Made by a program: the position numbers and the translations under genes | Notes under the pieces: generated by a model | What the model was told of the DNA's origin: nothing | Seen by the model: the letters and a program-made list of their open reading frames with translations, nothing else | The model's database searches: none | In this document: one piece after another, positions 1-7,548 of the stretch | Position numbering within the stretch: the first letter of the stretch is position 1 | Layout: the number at the start of each line of letters is the position of its first letter | Assembly (NCBI RefSeq): GCF_000735355.1 | Contig: NZ_JMPI01000061.1 | Location: forward strand, 1 to 64,000 | DNA from: Buttiauxella agrestis ATCC 33320 | Lineage (GTDB): Bacteria > Pseudomonadota > Gammaproteobacteria > Enterobacterales > Enterobacteriaceae | Length of the DNA stretch: 64,000 nucleotides | Direction: 5' to 3'

Positions 1-311
1 AGGTAATCCCGGTTTATCCGGTAAGCCACCACCTCACCGTCCACCATACAGCGTACGGCTTGCTCCCCCTGATACGGTACCGGAAAGTCCACAGCCTCAT
101 TCATCGCCTGACCACTGAGCGCACACCACGGCGTGGTGGTATCGGTGATATGTAACCCGCTATGCCACATCCCGTTACGCCCGATAAGCCAGTGGCCGCT
201 GTACTCTCCTTCCAGGTGCGCCAGCACCTCTTCAAGGTTACCGAACTCACCGTTCCGGTTGTTTTTCGGTACCGGCCAGCAAATGGCGGGAAGCTGTTCC
301 CTGTCTGTCAT
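1..311 (-). CDS. M23-peptidase-like protein, N-terminal part (runs off the left edge)
   Basis: An ATG at 311 opens a frame of 103 codons without a stop that continues past base 1. A good ribosome site (GCAGGGAG) lies 9 bases upstream. Around residues 50-57 is WHSGLHIT, and about 35 residues later VDGEVVAYRINRDY. This spacing and wording recall the first metal-ligand block (HxGxD/H) and the following DGxV strand of LytM/M23 endopeptidases. Similar N-termini occur in proteins encoded near type VI secretion genes, so a cell-wall-cutting effector is possible. That role is inference; the catalytic HxH motif would be outside the window. No signal peptide is seen, which fits a protein not exported by Sec. 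The ribosome site lies in an inverted repeat. Confidence 0.5.
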   Translation of the reverse strand, partial: MTDREQLPAICWPVPKNNRNGEFGNLEEVLAHLEGEYSGHWLIGRNGMWHSGLHITDTTTPWCALSGQAMNEAVDFPVPYQGEQAVRCMVDGEVVAYRINRDY

Positions 312-318
312 GATGATG

Positions 319-367
319 ACTCCCTGCGTTATTTTGTTTTTCTAAAACCATAATATTCGCAGGGAGT
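319..367 (-). promoter_or_regulatory. Inverted repeat covering a ribosome binding site
   Basis: ACTCCCTGCG at 319-328 is a perfect reverse complement of CGCAGGGAGT at 358-367, with a 29-base AT-rich loop. In the minus-strand transcript the 3' arm contains the GGGAG ribosome site of the gene starting at 311, so the stem would hide it. A role in translational control is inferred. Confidence 0.4.
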
Positions 368-481
368 TAACCCCAATGGGAGCAAAATTTATGCACGTTT
401 TGTTTCAGAAATGAAATTGAAGAGTCGCCATAAAACCACAACAATGAAAGGAGTATTCATACACAAATCAGGAAAATAGAA

Positions 482-1027
482 ATGCATGGAGCTTCATTTA
501 CACACAATCCGGCATGGCTAACCATTAAATGGTTAGCCTCATTTTTTATGCTGGCTTTTTTTTCAATGCAGAGTTCGGCTTCTGACAGTTTACCCAAGGG
601 GCGGGATTATCCTGTTGAGCATATTTACAGCGGAAAACCGGCTGAACATTTAGACAGGTCAGATGAATTCACCAACATGTTCCGCACTCGTTTTAAAGAA
701 GCGATTCAGGGAGATGTAGTTTTTGCCGGCGAATACGCTCGGGTTGGATGGGGATGTGGCGGATCTGGTTGCAATACAACCGCATTTATCAACAAACGAA
801 CCGGACGAGCACTGAATCATTCATTCATGGTTTATTACGTTGGTGATGATGAAAATCCAACCCCTGTAGGGGAGGAAATTCTTTATATCAATAAAAACAG
901 CAGGCTTCTGGTGACATACGAGACAGACGATACTCCCGATAGCAGCTTCTATAATTATTACGCCCTGAATAAAAACGCGCTTACCCTCATCCGAAAAGTC
1001 AAAGATACAAACACAAAAGTCCCGTGA
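482..1027 (+). CDS. Secreted WGCG-motif protein of unknown function
   Basis: The protein has 181 residues. The N-terminus has a hydrophobic stretch at about residues 17-32 ending in SSA-SD, consistent with a Sec signal peptide, so a periplasmic location is expected. The core carries FAGEYARVGWGCGGSGCNTT (about residues 80-99), a pattern of a widespread family of small exported proteins in which a WGCGxxC block is followed by a short segment resembling 'IDxxTGR' and a C-terminal beta-rich part. Its function is not known to me. Because it is divergent from an M23-like gene at 311-1, it could be the periplasmic immunity partner; this is inference only. An AGGA ribosome site lies 8 bases before the ATG. 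Confidence 0.6.
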   Translation: MHGASFTHNPAWLTIKWLASFFMLAFFSMQSSASDSLPKGRDYPVEHIYSGKPAEHLDRSDEFTNMFRTRFKEAIQGDVVFAGEYARVGWGCGGSGCNTTAFINKRTGRALNHSFMVYYVGDDENPTPVGEEILYINKNSRLLVTYETDDTPDSSFYNYYALNKNALTLIRKVKDTNTKVP

Positions 1028-1145
1028 TAACAAAGAGGTGATGTAATCAACGTAAACCTGTCCTGGAACACAACAAATTTATAAATTTAAACTCATATCA
1101 TTACGTTATTAGCATACGTTTTCGTTTCATTGGGCTTCAAACCCC

Positions 1146-2177
1146 TCAACGCACCTGCGGCTTGAAGTATGACGGGTATCCGCAAGACTCCCGCACCACC
1201 AATGTAGGCGGGAGAATAATGCGTTTTGGCGGCTCATCGTTGCCCTGAATGCGGCTAAATAACAACTCCCCGGCTTTACGGCCAATCTCCTTGGCGGCCA
1301 CCGAAACGGTGGTCAACGCAGGCTGAACCAAAGACGCCTCGGTAATATCGTCAAACCCGACCAGCGCAAAATCAACACCTGGCTGGCGGCCCATTTTGCG
1401 CAGAGTCTGCATCACGCCCAGCGCCACGATATCCTGATAACAGACCGCCGCCGTGATTTCCGGGTAATGCCGGAACAACTCCTCGGCCACACGTGCACCG
1501 TCACTTTGGCTGGCAAGAGAAGACACCACCCACTCGCTTTTCGGCTGAATGCGATGCTCGAGCAATTTGCTGCTGTAGCCGCCAATACGTTGCGCGCGGC
1601 TGATGGAATTTTCACTCCCACCAATAAACGCAATATGACGATGCCCCAGACGCAGCAGATGTTGTGTTGCCAGTTGGGTGCCAAGGAAGTTATCGGTGCC
1701 GACAAAATCGAAGTCCACGTCGTCCATCGGGCGCACCACCATAATCGCCGGAATGTTGCGCCGCTTCAGCGTTTCAAAAAACAGCGGCGGTGTTTCTCGT
1801 GCCGCGCACAACACCATGCCGCAGGCGTTATTGCGCATCAGAGAATCGACAAACTTTTGCTGCCGCTCACCGGATTCTTCGCTGTTTGCCAGAAAAAGCA
1901 GCAGATCGTGGCGCTCCATTTCCTGACTCAGACCGGCGGTCATTTCACCGTAAAACGGGTTGGTGATGTCATGGAGCAACAATCCAACCTGATTGCTGGT
2001 GCGGTTGCGCAAATTGGCCGCCGTTTGGTTATACACATAACCCAAATCATCCAGCGCTTTGAGCACGCGCTGGCGAGTGGCGTCAGAAATACGGCCCCGA
2101 TTTCGCAACACCATTGAAACGGTAGCGGTTGAAACTTCAGCCTGTTTCGCGACCAGGGCAAGGGTGACAGTGCTCAT
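1146..2177 (-). CDS. LacI/GalR-family transcriptional regulator of the PTS sugar module
   Basis: The protein has 343 residues, normal for LacI. An N-terminal helix-turn-helix (VTLALVAKQAEVSTATVSMV) is followed by the hinge segment YVYNQTAANLRNR and a periplasmic-binding-protein-like effector domain (VGLLLHDITNPFY to ALTTVSV). The ATG at 2177 is chosen because GAGGAG lies five bases upstream; the GTG six bases earlier overlaps that ribosome site. It is divergent from the PTS operon at 2376. Copies of a GGTTAATCGATTAACC palindrome lie in front of itself, of the PTS operon and of the cupin isomerase pair at 8104, so it most likely represses all three and itself. The inducer is unknown, probably a phosphorylated sugar of the pathway. 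Confidence 0.88.
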   Translation of the reverse strand: MSTVTLALVAKQAEVSTATVSMVLRNRGRISDATRQRVLKALDDLGYVYNQTAANLRNRTSNQVGLLLHDITNPFYGEMTAGLSQEMERHDLLLFLANSEESGERQQKFVDSLMRNNACGMVLCAARETPPLFFETLKRRNIPAIMVVRPMDDVDFDFVGTDNFLGTQLATQHLLRLGHRHIAFIGGSENSISRAQRIGGYSSKLLEHRIQPKSEWVVSSLASQSDGARVAEELFRHYPEITAAVCYQDIVALGVMQTLRKMGRQPGVDFALVGFDDITEASLVQPALTTVSVAAKEIGRKAGELLFSRIQGNDEPPKRIILPPTLVVRESCGYPSYFKPQVR

Positions 2178-2209
2178 TAGCACTCCTCAAAATTAAGCAA
2201 TTCCACACA

Positions 2210-2225
2210 GATTAATCGAATAACC
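2210..2225. promoter_or_regulatory. LacI-family operator near the regulator gene
   Basis: GATTAATCGAATAACC matches the perfect palindrome found at 8148-8163 in 14 of 16 positions. It lies 33 bases upstream of the regulator start and could give autoregulation or a DNA loop with the copy at 2332, whose centre is 122 bases away. Confidence 0.55.
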
Positions 2226-2244
2226 CAAAAATTGCATATCTCCA

Positions 2245-2260
2245 TGTGAATGCCGTCACA
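2245..2260. promoter_or_regulatory. CRP-cAMP binding site
   Basis: TGTGAATGCCGTCACA is a perfect TGTGA-N6-TCACA site in the divergent region between the LacI-type regulator and the PTS operon. It implies catabolite activation of this sugar module. Confidence 0.75.
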
Positions 2261-2299
2261 GATAACTCAACTTTAAGCAACACCTTGTTAAAAATGGCG

Positions 2300-2316
2300 G
2301 GTTAATCGCGTTTACC
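2300..2316. promoter_or_regulatory. Possible degenerate operator half-site
   Basis: GGTTAATCGCGTTTACC keeps the left half of the operator (GGTTAATC) and a weakened right half with one extra base. It lies 16 bases before the better copy at 2332. Confidence 0.3.
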
Positions 2317-2331
2317 ACGCTGTTCAAAATG

Positions 2332-2347
2332 GGTTAATCGATTAATC
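2332..2347. promoter_or_regulatory. LacI-family operator of the PTS operon
   Basis: GGTTAATCGATTAATC contains a perfect 12-base palindrome TTAATCGATTAA and differs from the 8148 copy at one base. It lies 29 bases upstream of the isomerase start codon, where a bound repressor would block transcription of the PTS operon. Confidence 0.7.
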
Positions 2348-2375
2348 TTAGTTCATCAGAAACAGGGAGAAGATT

Positions 2376-4124
2376 ATGCATCCGGCATCATACGATAAGT
2401 ATCCCGAAGTCCGCGTTTCGGGGTTTGAGCATCAGGCCTGGCAGGGTTGGCCCGCCATTAAACAAGCCGTGAGCGAACGGCTTTCCGCTTCGGGCAAAAC
2501 GGTACTGGTGATTGACTGTTATCCCGGCGTTCAACTCGACGAACTGCACACGCAGCTCATTGAACAACTTAACCCGCAACACATTATCAACGCTGAATCC
2601 GCGCGTCTGTGTGAACAGCATCTGCATGATTTGCTGGCCCGCAATTTGACGGACGACCGGGTGTTCGGCGTGCTTTCCTGCCACGAACTCAGCGAGTTTT
2701 TCTGCCCGGACAAACTGGCGCAAGCACAGCGTGAAGCCGCAGAAACGACGTCTGGCCTGGTGGTGATTTACGGCCCAGGTGCTGCCTTAGTTCATCCGGG
2801 TGATGTGCTGATTTATGCCGATCTCGCTCGCTGGGAAATTCAGCAGCGTTTTCGCCGTGGAGAATTGGGCAACTGGGGGGCAGATAACGTTAATGAAGAT
2901 ATTCTGCGCCGCTATAAACGTGCCTTTTTCATTGAGTGGCGCGTGTTCGACCGCCATAAAACCCCGCTTCTCAAGCGCGCGGATTTCCTGCTCGATACCA
3001 ATAATGCGCAACAACCGGCGATGGTGAACGGAGATGCGCTGCGTCATGGCCTACAACAAACCACGCAGCAACCGTTCCGCGTGGTGCCATTCTTCGACCC
3101 CGGTGTCTGGGGCGGGCAATGGATGAAAGACAAGTTTGATCTCGATCCCTCAAAGCCAAATTACGCTTGGTGTTTTGACTGTGTGCCCGAGGAGAACAGC
3201 CTGTTACTGCGTTTTGGTGATGTGCGGATCGAGATCCCCTCACAAGATCTGGTGTTGCTCTACCCGCGTCCGCTGCTTGGCGAGCGCGTCCACGCCCGAT
3301 TTGGCGCAGAATTCCCGATCCGTTTCGACTTCCTCGATACCATCGGCGGGCAGAATTTGAGTTTCCAGGTTCACCCGATTACCGAATACATCCAGCAGCA
3401 TTTCGGGATGCATTACACCCAGGATGAGAGCTATTACTTGCTGGAAGCCGAGCCGGGCGCAGAAGTCTATCTCGGTACAAAAACGGGGATCGACCCGCAG
3501 GAAATGCTCGACGATTTGGCCCGCGCCCAGCGTGGCGAAAAAGCGTTTGATGACGAGAAATTCGTTAACCGTTTCCAGGCGCGTAAACACGATCACTTCC
3601 TGATACCGGCAGGCACCGTGCACTGTTCCGGATCGGGAGCCATGGTGCTGGAGATCAGCGCGACACCGTATATTTTCACCTTCAAATTATGGGACTGGGG
3701 ACGACTGGGGCTGGACGGTCTGCCGCGCCCGGTGCATCTGGACCACGGCGCACAAGTCATTGACTGGCAACGCGATACCCAATGGGTAAGCGAGCACCTG
3801 GTTAACCATTTTGAACCGATTGCCGAAGGCGATGGCTGGCGCGAGGAGCGCACCGGCCTGCATGAACGCGAGTTTATTGAAACGCGTCGCCACTGGTTTA
3901 CACAGCCCGTCACACACCACACGCACGGCGGCGTGAATGTCCTGAATCTGGTGGAAGGCGACGAGGCGCTGGTTGAAAGCCCGAGCGGCGCGTTCGAGCC
4001 GTTTGTGGTGCATTACGCCGAAACCTTCATCATTCCTGCTGCCGTCGGGGAATACCGAATTTCACCGTATGGACGGAGTGCAGGTCAGCAACTCGCCACC
4101 ATGAAAGCCTGGGTAAGGGGTTAA
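2376..4124 (+). CDS. Type I phosphomannose isomerase with N-terminal nucleoside-kinase-like extension
   Basis: The protein has 582 residues, against about 390 for E. coli ManA. The C-terminal part (about 240-582) is a class I mannose-6-phosphate isomerase cupin fold. Likely zinc ligands are Q331 and H333 (FQVHP), E351 (DESYYLLE) and H416 (IPAGTVH), followed by the family segment FKLWDWGR. The first 200 residues look like a uridine-kinase or P-loop fold (KTVLVIDCYPG, VIYGPGAALVHPGDVLIYAD) without an intact Walker A motif. It presumably converts the PTS product, a hexose 6-phosphate, to fructose 6-phosphate. It is first in the PTS operon, with AGGGAGA before the ATG. Confidence 0.82.
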   Translation: MHPASYDKYPEVRVSGFEHQAWQGWPAIKQAVSERLSASGKTVLVIDCYPGVQLDELHTQLIEQLNPQHIINAESARLCEQHLHDLLARNLTDDRVFGVLSCHELSEFFCPDKLAQAQREAAETTSGLVVIYGPGAALVHPGDVLIYADLARWEIQQRFRRGELGNWGADNVNEDILRRYKRAFFIEWRVFDRHKTPLLKRADFLLDTNNAQQPAMVNGDALRHGLQQTTQQPFRVVPFFDPGVWGGQWMKDKFDLDPSKPNYAWCFDCVPEENSLLLRFGDVRIEIPSQDLVLLYPRPLLGERVHARFGAEFPIRFDFLDTIGGQNLSFQVHPITEYIQQHFGMHYTQDESYYLLEAEPGAEVYLGTKTGIDPQEMLDDLARAQRGEKAFDDEKFVNRFQARKHDHFLIPAGTVHCSGSGAMVLEISATPYIFTFKLWDWGRLGLDGLPRPVHLDHGAQVIDWQRDTQWVSEHLVNHFEPIAEGDGWREERTGLHEREFIETRRHWFTQPVTHHTHGGVNVLNLVEGDEALVESPSGAFEPFVVHYAETFIIPAAVGEYRISPYGRSAGQQLATMKAWVRG

Positions 4125-4126
4125 TT

Positions 4127-4555
4127 ATGATCAACGTCATTCTGGCAACACACGGCACGCTGGCGGAAGCCCTGCTGGCAAGTTCACGCATGGTCTACGG
4201 TGAATTGCCGCATGTATTCCCGGTCATGCTCACGGAAAACAAAGGCATTAATAGCTTTGGCGATGAGTTTGCGGCGGTGTTGAAACAAGCCAGCAAAGAG
4301 GCTGATGGCGTCGTGGTACTGTGCGATCTGCAAAGCGGCACGCCGTGGAATATCGCCTGCCACTACGCCTTTAACCCTGATACGCAACCGCCGGTCACTG
4401 TACTGGGGGGCGTCAACTTCCCCATGGTGCTGTTAAGCGATGAGATAAAAGATCTCGCGGATATCGAACAGGCCACCGCACAACTGCTTGCAAACACCCA
4501 GGACACGCTGGTGCAGGCAACGCTTGCTGAAACTACGCAGTCAGATGATTTTTAA
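4127..4555 (+). CDS. PTS mannose-family enzyme IIA
   Basis: The protein has 142 residues. It accepts phosphate from HPr on H9 (VILATHGTLAEAL, matching H10 of E. coli ManX) and passes it to the IIB protein encoded next. The VVVLCDLQSGTPWNIA segment is the typical second conserved block of the EIIA-Man fold. It is cytoplasmic and encoded as a free subunit rather than fused to IIB as in E. coli ManX. The gene starts three bases after the isomerase stop codon, so translation is probably coupled. Confidence 0.9.
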   Translation: MINVILATHGTLAEALLASSRMVYGELPHVFPVMLTENKGINSFGDEFAAVLKQASKEADGVVVLCDLQSGTPWNIACHYAFNPDTQPPVTVLGGVNFPMVLLSDEIKDLADIEQATAQLLANTQDTLVQATLAETTQSDDF

Positions 4556-4564
4556 GGGGCAACG

Positions 4565-5059
4565 ATGAGCATTTCATTTGTACGAATCGACGACCGCGTG
4601 ATCCACGGCCAGCTCGTCACTCGCTGGGCAAAAGAGCTGCCGTGCGATGGGATTATTGCCATCGACGATGCGGTCGCCGCCGATCCTTTACTTTCTTCGG
4701 TGATGAAAGGCGCGGTTCAGGACATCAAAGTCTGGCTGTTTGACACCGCCACGGCCATCGAAAAACTGCCAAAAATCATCGCCAGCGAGAAGCATTACTT
4801 CGTGATTGGCAAATCACCCGTCACGTTAAAGCGCATCGAAGAAGCAGGTATCAGCCTGCAAAACAGCAATAAAAAAATCAACGTCGGCCCGATGAGCGCA
4901 CGAGCCACAACCACCACCATTGGCCCTAATCAATCTGTGAATCCGGAAGAGAGTGCTGCGTTCGACTACCTCTTGCTGCGCGGGCATCAGATTGAATTTC
5001 GTCTGGTGCCCGATGCCAGCAGTTATAGCTGGCAGGACGCTCGCCAAAAACTCAAATAA
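4565..5059 (+). CDS. PTS mannose-family enzyme IIB
   Basis: The protein has 164 residues, the standard length for a single IIB-Man domain. The phosphorylation motif RIDDRVIHGQL places the active histidine at H14. It transfers phosphate from IIA to the incoming sugar bound by IIC/IID. GGGGCAACG precedes the ATG, nine bases after the IIA gene. The C-terminal half (PDASSYSWQDARQKLK) is family-typical. Substrate cannot be read from the sequence. Confidence 0.92.
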   Translation: MSISFVRIDDRVIHGQLVTRWAKELPCDGIIAIDDAVAADPLLSSVMKGAVQDIKVWLFDTATAIEKLPKIIASEKHYFVIGKSPVTLKRIEEAGISLQNSNKKINVGPMSARATTTTIGPNQSVNPEESAAFDYLLLRGHQIEFRLVPDASSYSWQDARQKLK

Positions 5060-5070
5060 AGGAGTGCAAT

Positions 5071-5868
5071 ATGGCTTTTGAAGCGGCTTTGATCGGCATT
5101 CTCTGTTACCTCGGTGCGTTAAGTAGCCCATGGCTGCTGGGGCTAACCGGCGGCTGGTATTTGATTACCCGCCCATTAGTTTCAGGGATGCTGGTAGGTT
5201 TCATTCTCGGCGATGTGCAGACCGGGATTATCATCGGCGTGGCGGTTCAGGCCGTATATATCGCGATGGTAACCCCCGGTGGCTCAATGCCTGCGGATCT
5301 CAACTTTGTAGCTTTCCCGGCTATCGCACTGGGTATTCTTTCCAACAAAGGCCCGGAAGTGGCCGTGGCGCTGGCGGCCACTATCGGTATTGCAGGCACC
5401 GTATTGTTTAACGCCATGATGGTGCTCAATTCCTGGTGGAACCACCGCGCAGATCTGGCGCTGGAAAAAGGCGACGAGCGTGGCGTGTATCTCAACAGCG
5501 CTATCTGGCCGCAGGCGACCAATTTCCTGATGCGTTTTATTCCGACGTTTATCGCGGTCTATTTCGGCGCGCAGTACATCAACGCCTTTATGGACAGCCT
5601 GCCGCACATCGTGCTTTCGACGATGAACGTGCTCGGCGGCATTCTGCCAGCGGTGGGCATCGCGATTCTGCTTAAACAAATCATCAAAAATTACAGCATG
5701 TTGATTTACTTCCTGGTGGGGTTTATCTGCATCGTTTTCCTGAAACTGAACATGGTGGCGCTGGTCATCGTCGGCGCATTGCTGGCCCTGATTCACTACA
5801 ACTACAAACCTGAGCCGCAGGCTGAACGTGCAGCCTCCACGCCCGCTGATGATGAGGATGAATTCTGA
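5071..5868 (+). CDS. PTS mannose-family enzyme IIC (membrane permease)
   Basis: The protein has 265 residues with several hydrophobic spans and the IIC-Man blocks LTGGWYLITRPLVSGMLVGFI and MVTPGGSMPADLNFVAFPAIALG. The latter is close to the substrate-binding region of ManY. Together with the next gene product it forms the inner-membrane sugar channel. AGGAG lies upstream of the ATG. The tail is charged and rich in acidic residues (PADDEDEF). Its stop codon overlaps the IID start by one base. Confidence 0.92.
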   Translation: MAFEAALIGILCYLGALSSPWLLGLTGGWYLITRPLVSGMLVGFILGDVQTGIIIGVAVQAVYIAMVTPGGSMPADLNFVAFPAIALGILSNKGPEVAVALAATIGIAGTVLFNAMMVLNSWWNHRADLALEKGDERGVYLNSAIWPQATNFLMRFIPTFIAVYFGAQYINAFMDSLPHIVLSTMNVLGGILPAVGIAILLKQIIKNYSMLIYFLVGFICIVFLKLNMVALVIVGALLALIHYNYKPEPQAERAASTPADDEDEF

Positions 5869-6683
5869 TGGAAGAACGTAAACTCACTCGCCAGGATCTG
5901 CGCCGCTGCTGGCGCAGTTGGATGATGTACAACCTTTCGTCCATGAGCTTTGAGCGTCTTGAATCATTCGGCTTTTGTTTGAGTATGTTGCCGGTGGCGA
6001 AAAAGCTGTATCCCGATGACGAACAGCGCAAAGAGATGCTTAAACGCCACGCCTCGTTCTATAACACCGAGCCACAGCTTGGGGCGATTGTGAACGGCAT
6101 GGTGCTGGGGCTGGAAGAGAAACGCGCCAATGGTGAACCGATTGACGGCGAAACCATCAACACCCTGAAAGTCGGCCTGATGGGGCCAGTGGCAGGGATT
6201 GGCGATTCGATGATTCCGGGCATGCTGATCCCAATTTTGCTCAGTATCGGCATGGCGCTGGCTGCAGGCGGGAATATCCTCGGGCCACTGTTTTATTGCG
6301 TGGCGTGGCTGGCGATTATCATTCCCGGCTCGTGGTTCCTGTTCCTGAAAGGCTACCGCATGGGGTCGACGTCGGTTGAGATGCTGGTCAGCAGTAAATC
6401 GACGCGCCTGCGTGAAGCGCTATCGTTATTAGGCGTGTTCGTGATGGGCGGCGTGGCGGCAAGCTACGTGAAGCTCGGCACCGGGCTTGAATTTGTCACC
6501 AAAGATGGCGTGAATATTCATGTGCAGCAGATGCTGGACGGAATTTTCCCTAATCTGCTGCCGCTGCTGGTGGTGATTGGCACCTGGTATTTGATGGCGA
6601 AACGCGGCGTGTCACCGGTGAAAGCGATGCTGTTGCTACTGGTGCTGGCGGCAGTTGGCGTGGCGGTGGGGTTATTTTCTTAG
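5868..6683 (+). CDS. PTS mannose-family enzyme IID (membrane permease)
   Basis: The protein has 271 residues. It begins with the family-typical LTRQDLRRCWRSWMMYNLSSMSFERLES, a long cytoplasmic start seen in ManZ, then LKVGLMGPVAGIGDSMIPG and C-terminal hydrophobic segments. It completes the IIC-IID complex. The start overlaps the IIC stop (TGATG). It is the last gene of the operon, followed by a palindromic repeat that probably ends transcription. Confidence 0.92.
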   Translation: MEERKLTRQDLRRCWRSWMMYNLSSMSFERLESFGFCLSMLPVAKKLYPDDEQRKEMLKRHASFYNTEPQLGAIVNGMVLGLEEKRANGEPIDGETINTLKVGLMGPVAGIGDSMIPGMLIPILLSIGMALAAGGNILGPLFYCVAWLAIIIPGSWFLFLKGYRMGSTSVEMLVSSKSTRLREALSLLGVFVMGGVAASYVKLGTGLEFVTKDGVNIHVQQMLDGIFPNLLPLLVVIGTWYLMAKRGVSPVKAMLLLLVLAAVGVAVGLFS

Positions 6684-6690
6684 TTGTATG

Positions 6691-6760
6691 CCCTCACCCC
6701 GACCCTCTCCCCCAGGAGAGGGAGAAAATCGAGTTAATTCCCTCTCCCTCAGGGTGAGGG
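6691..6760. repeat. Palindromic repeat (REP-like), probable bidirectional terminator
   Basis: CCCTCACCC at 6691-6699 pairs with GGGTGAGGG at 6752-6760. Inside, CCCTCTCC and GGAGAGGG form further hairpins. Such G-rich and C-rich intergenic elements are dispersed in enterobacterial genomes. It sits between the convergent IID and cupin isomerase genes, where it can end transcription from both sides. Confidence 0.6.
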
Positions 6761-6765
6761 TTGTT

Positions 6766-7548
6766 TTAAGGATGAAACCCCACCCACTTCTGCCCGACTA
6801 TCCCCGGCTTCGAAATAAACTGAAACCGCGCGGGATCATCAATAAACTGCTGATACAACGGCTCCTCGGTTATCCCAAACTCGGTATACTGGCGCGGTGA
6901 AGTCACCTGCAAACGCCCCGGCATGTAGCTGCGGTTGTGCTGCCAGGCAATATGCTCGTCTTGCAATAGCGGATACCATGCCAGCCCTTTGTAGGCGCGA
7001 ACTGCATCGTATTCAAAACCGTATTCGCGGTCGCACCAGGCACCAAACGTCAGCGGTTCATCCGGCGAAGCTGAAATCGTGGCGTGCGCCCAACCCGGCG
7101 GCACTAGCACTTTCTCGCCAGGCCCGGCGCAAACCGCAAAGCAACGCCCCGGATCGTCCGCCACATACTCCTGCATGTAGATAATCGCTTTGCCCTGCCA
7201 GATTTCATACAGCTCAGGCGGCGACCAACCGCTGTGGCTGCTGATACGGTGAATGTGGCCCTGGCTGCGAATCGGCTCGTCTCCCAGGCGGCCAGAAGCG
7301 TAAGTCACCACGCCAAATAACAGCATGCGTTTCTTCAGTTCTTCTCTGTCCTGCAAACGCGCCACATCCATCACGATCGCGTACACATCCTCCGGCCCGT
7401 TGCACGAGGGATCGCGCAACGAGGCGCGGATCTGATCGAGTTTACGGATCTCCGGCACCGGGCCGATCACCTCTTCGCCGTAGCTAAACCCCATCGGCTG
7501 GTGGTGGATCTTCATATCCAACCCAAAATTCAGGTGCTGATCAGCCAT
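6766..7548 (-). CDS. Cupin-type glucose-6-phosphate isomerase family protein (second paralogue)
   Basis: The protein has 260 residues. It has the cPGI/GPI cupin signature: GHIH, a distant E in PPELYEIWQGKAIIYMQ, and VPPGWAHATISASPDEP, which supply the metal ligands in archaeal-type phosphoglucose isomerases. The C-terminal 60 residues (about 200-260) are an extra segment beyond the cupin core. The ATG at 7548 lies within the last codons of the upstream paralogue (8-base overlap, ATGGCTGA), so the two are translationally coupled. It likely interconverts aldose and ketose phosphates delivered by the PTS encoded on the other strand. Confidence 0.75.
   Translation of the reverse strand: MADQHLNFGLDMKIHHQPMGFSYGEEVIGPVPEIRKLDQIRASLRDPSCNGPEDVYAIVMDVARLQDREELKKRMLLFGVVTYASGRLGDEPIRSQGHIHRISSHSGWSPPELYEIWQGKAIIYMQEYVADDPGRCFAVCAGPGEKVLVPPGWAHATISASPDEPLTFGAWCDREYGFEYDAVRAYKGLAWYPLLQDEHIAWQHNRSYMPGRLQVTSPRQYTEFGITEEPLYQQFIDDPARFQFISKPGIVGQKWVGFHP

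Noticed and set aside
1467-2117. Open frame of 216 codons opposite the LacI-family gene
   Set aside because: The regulator on the other strand has full domains and a good ribosome site; the opposite frame has neither.
6691-6760. CRISPR repeat
   Set aside because: It is one set of nested hairpins without repeated spacer-separated units; better explained as a REP-like intergenic element.
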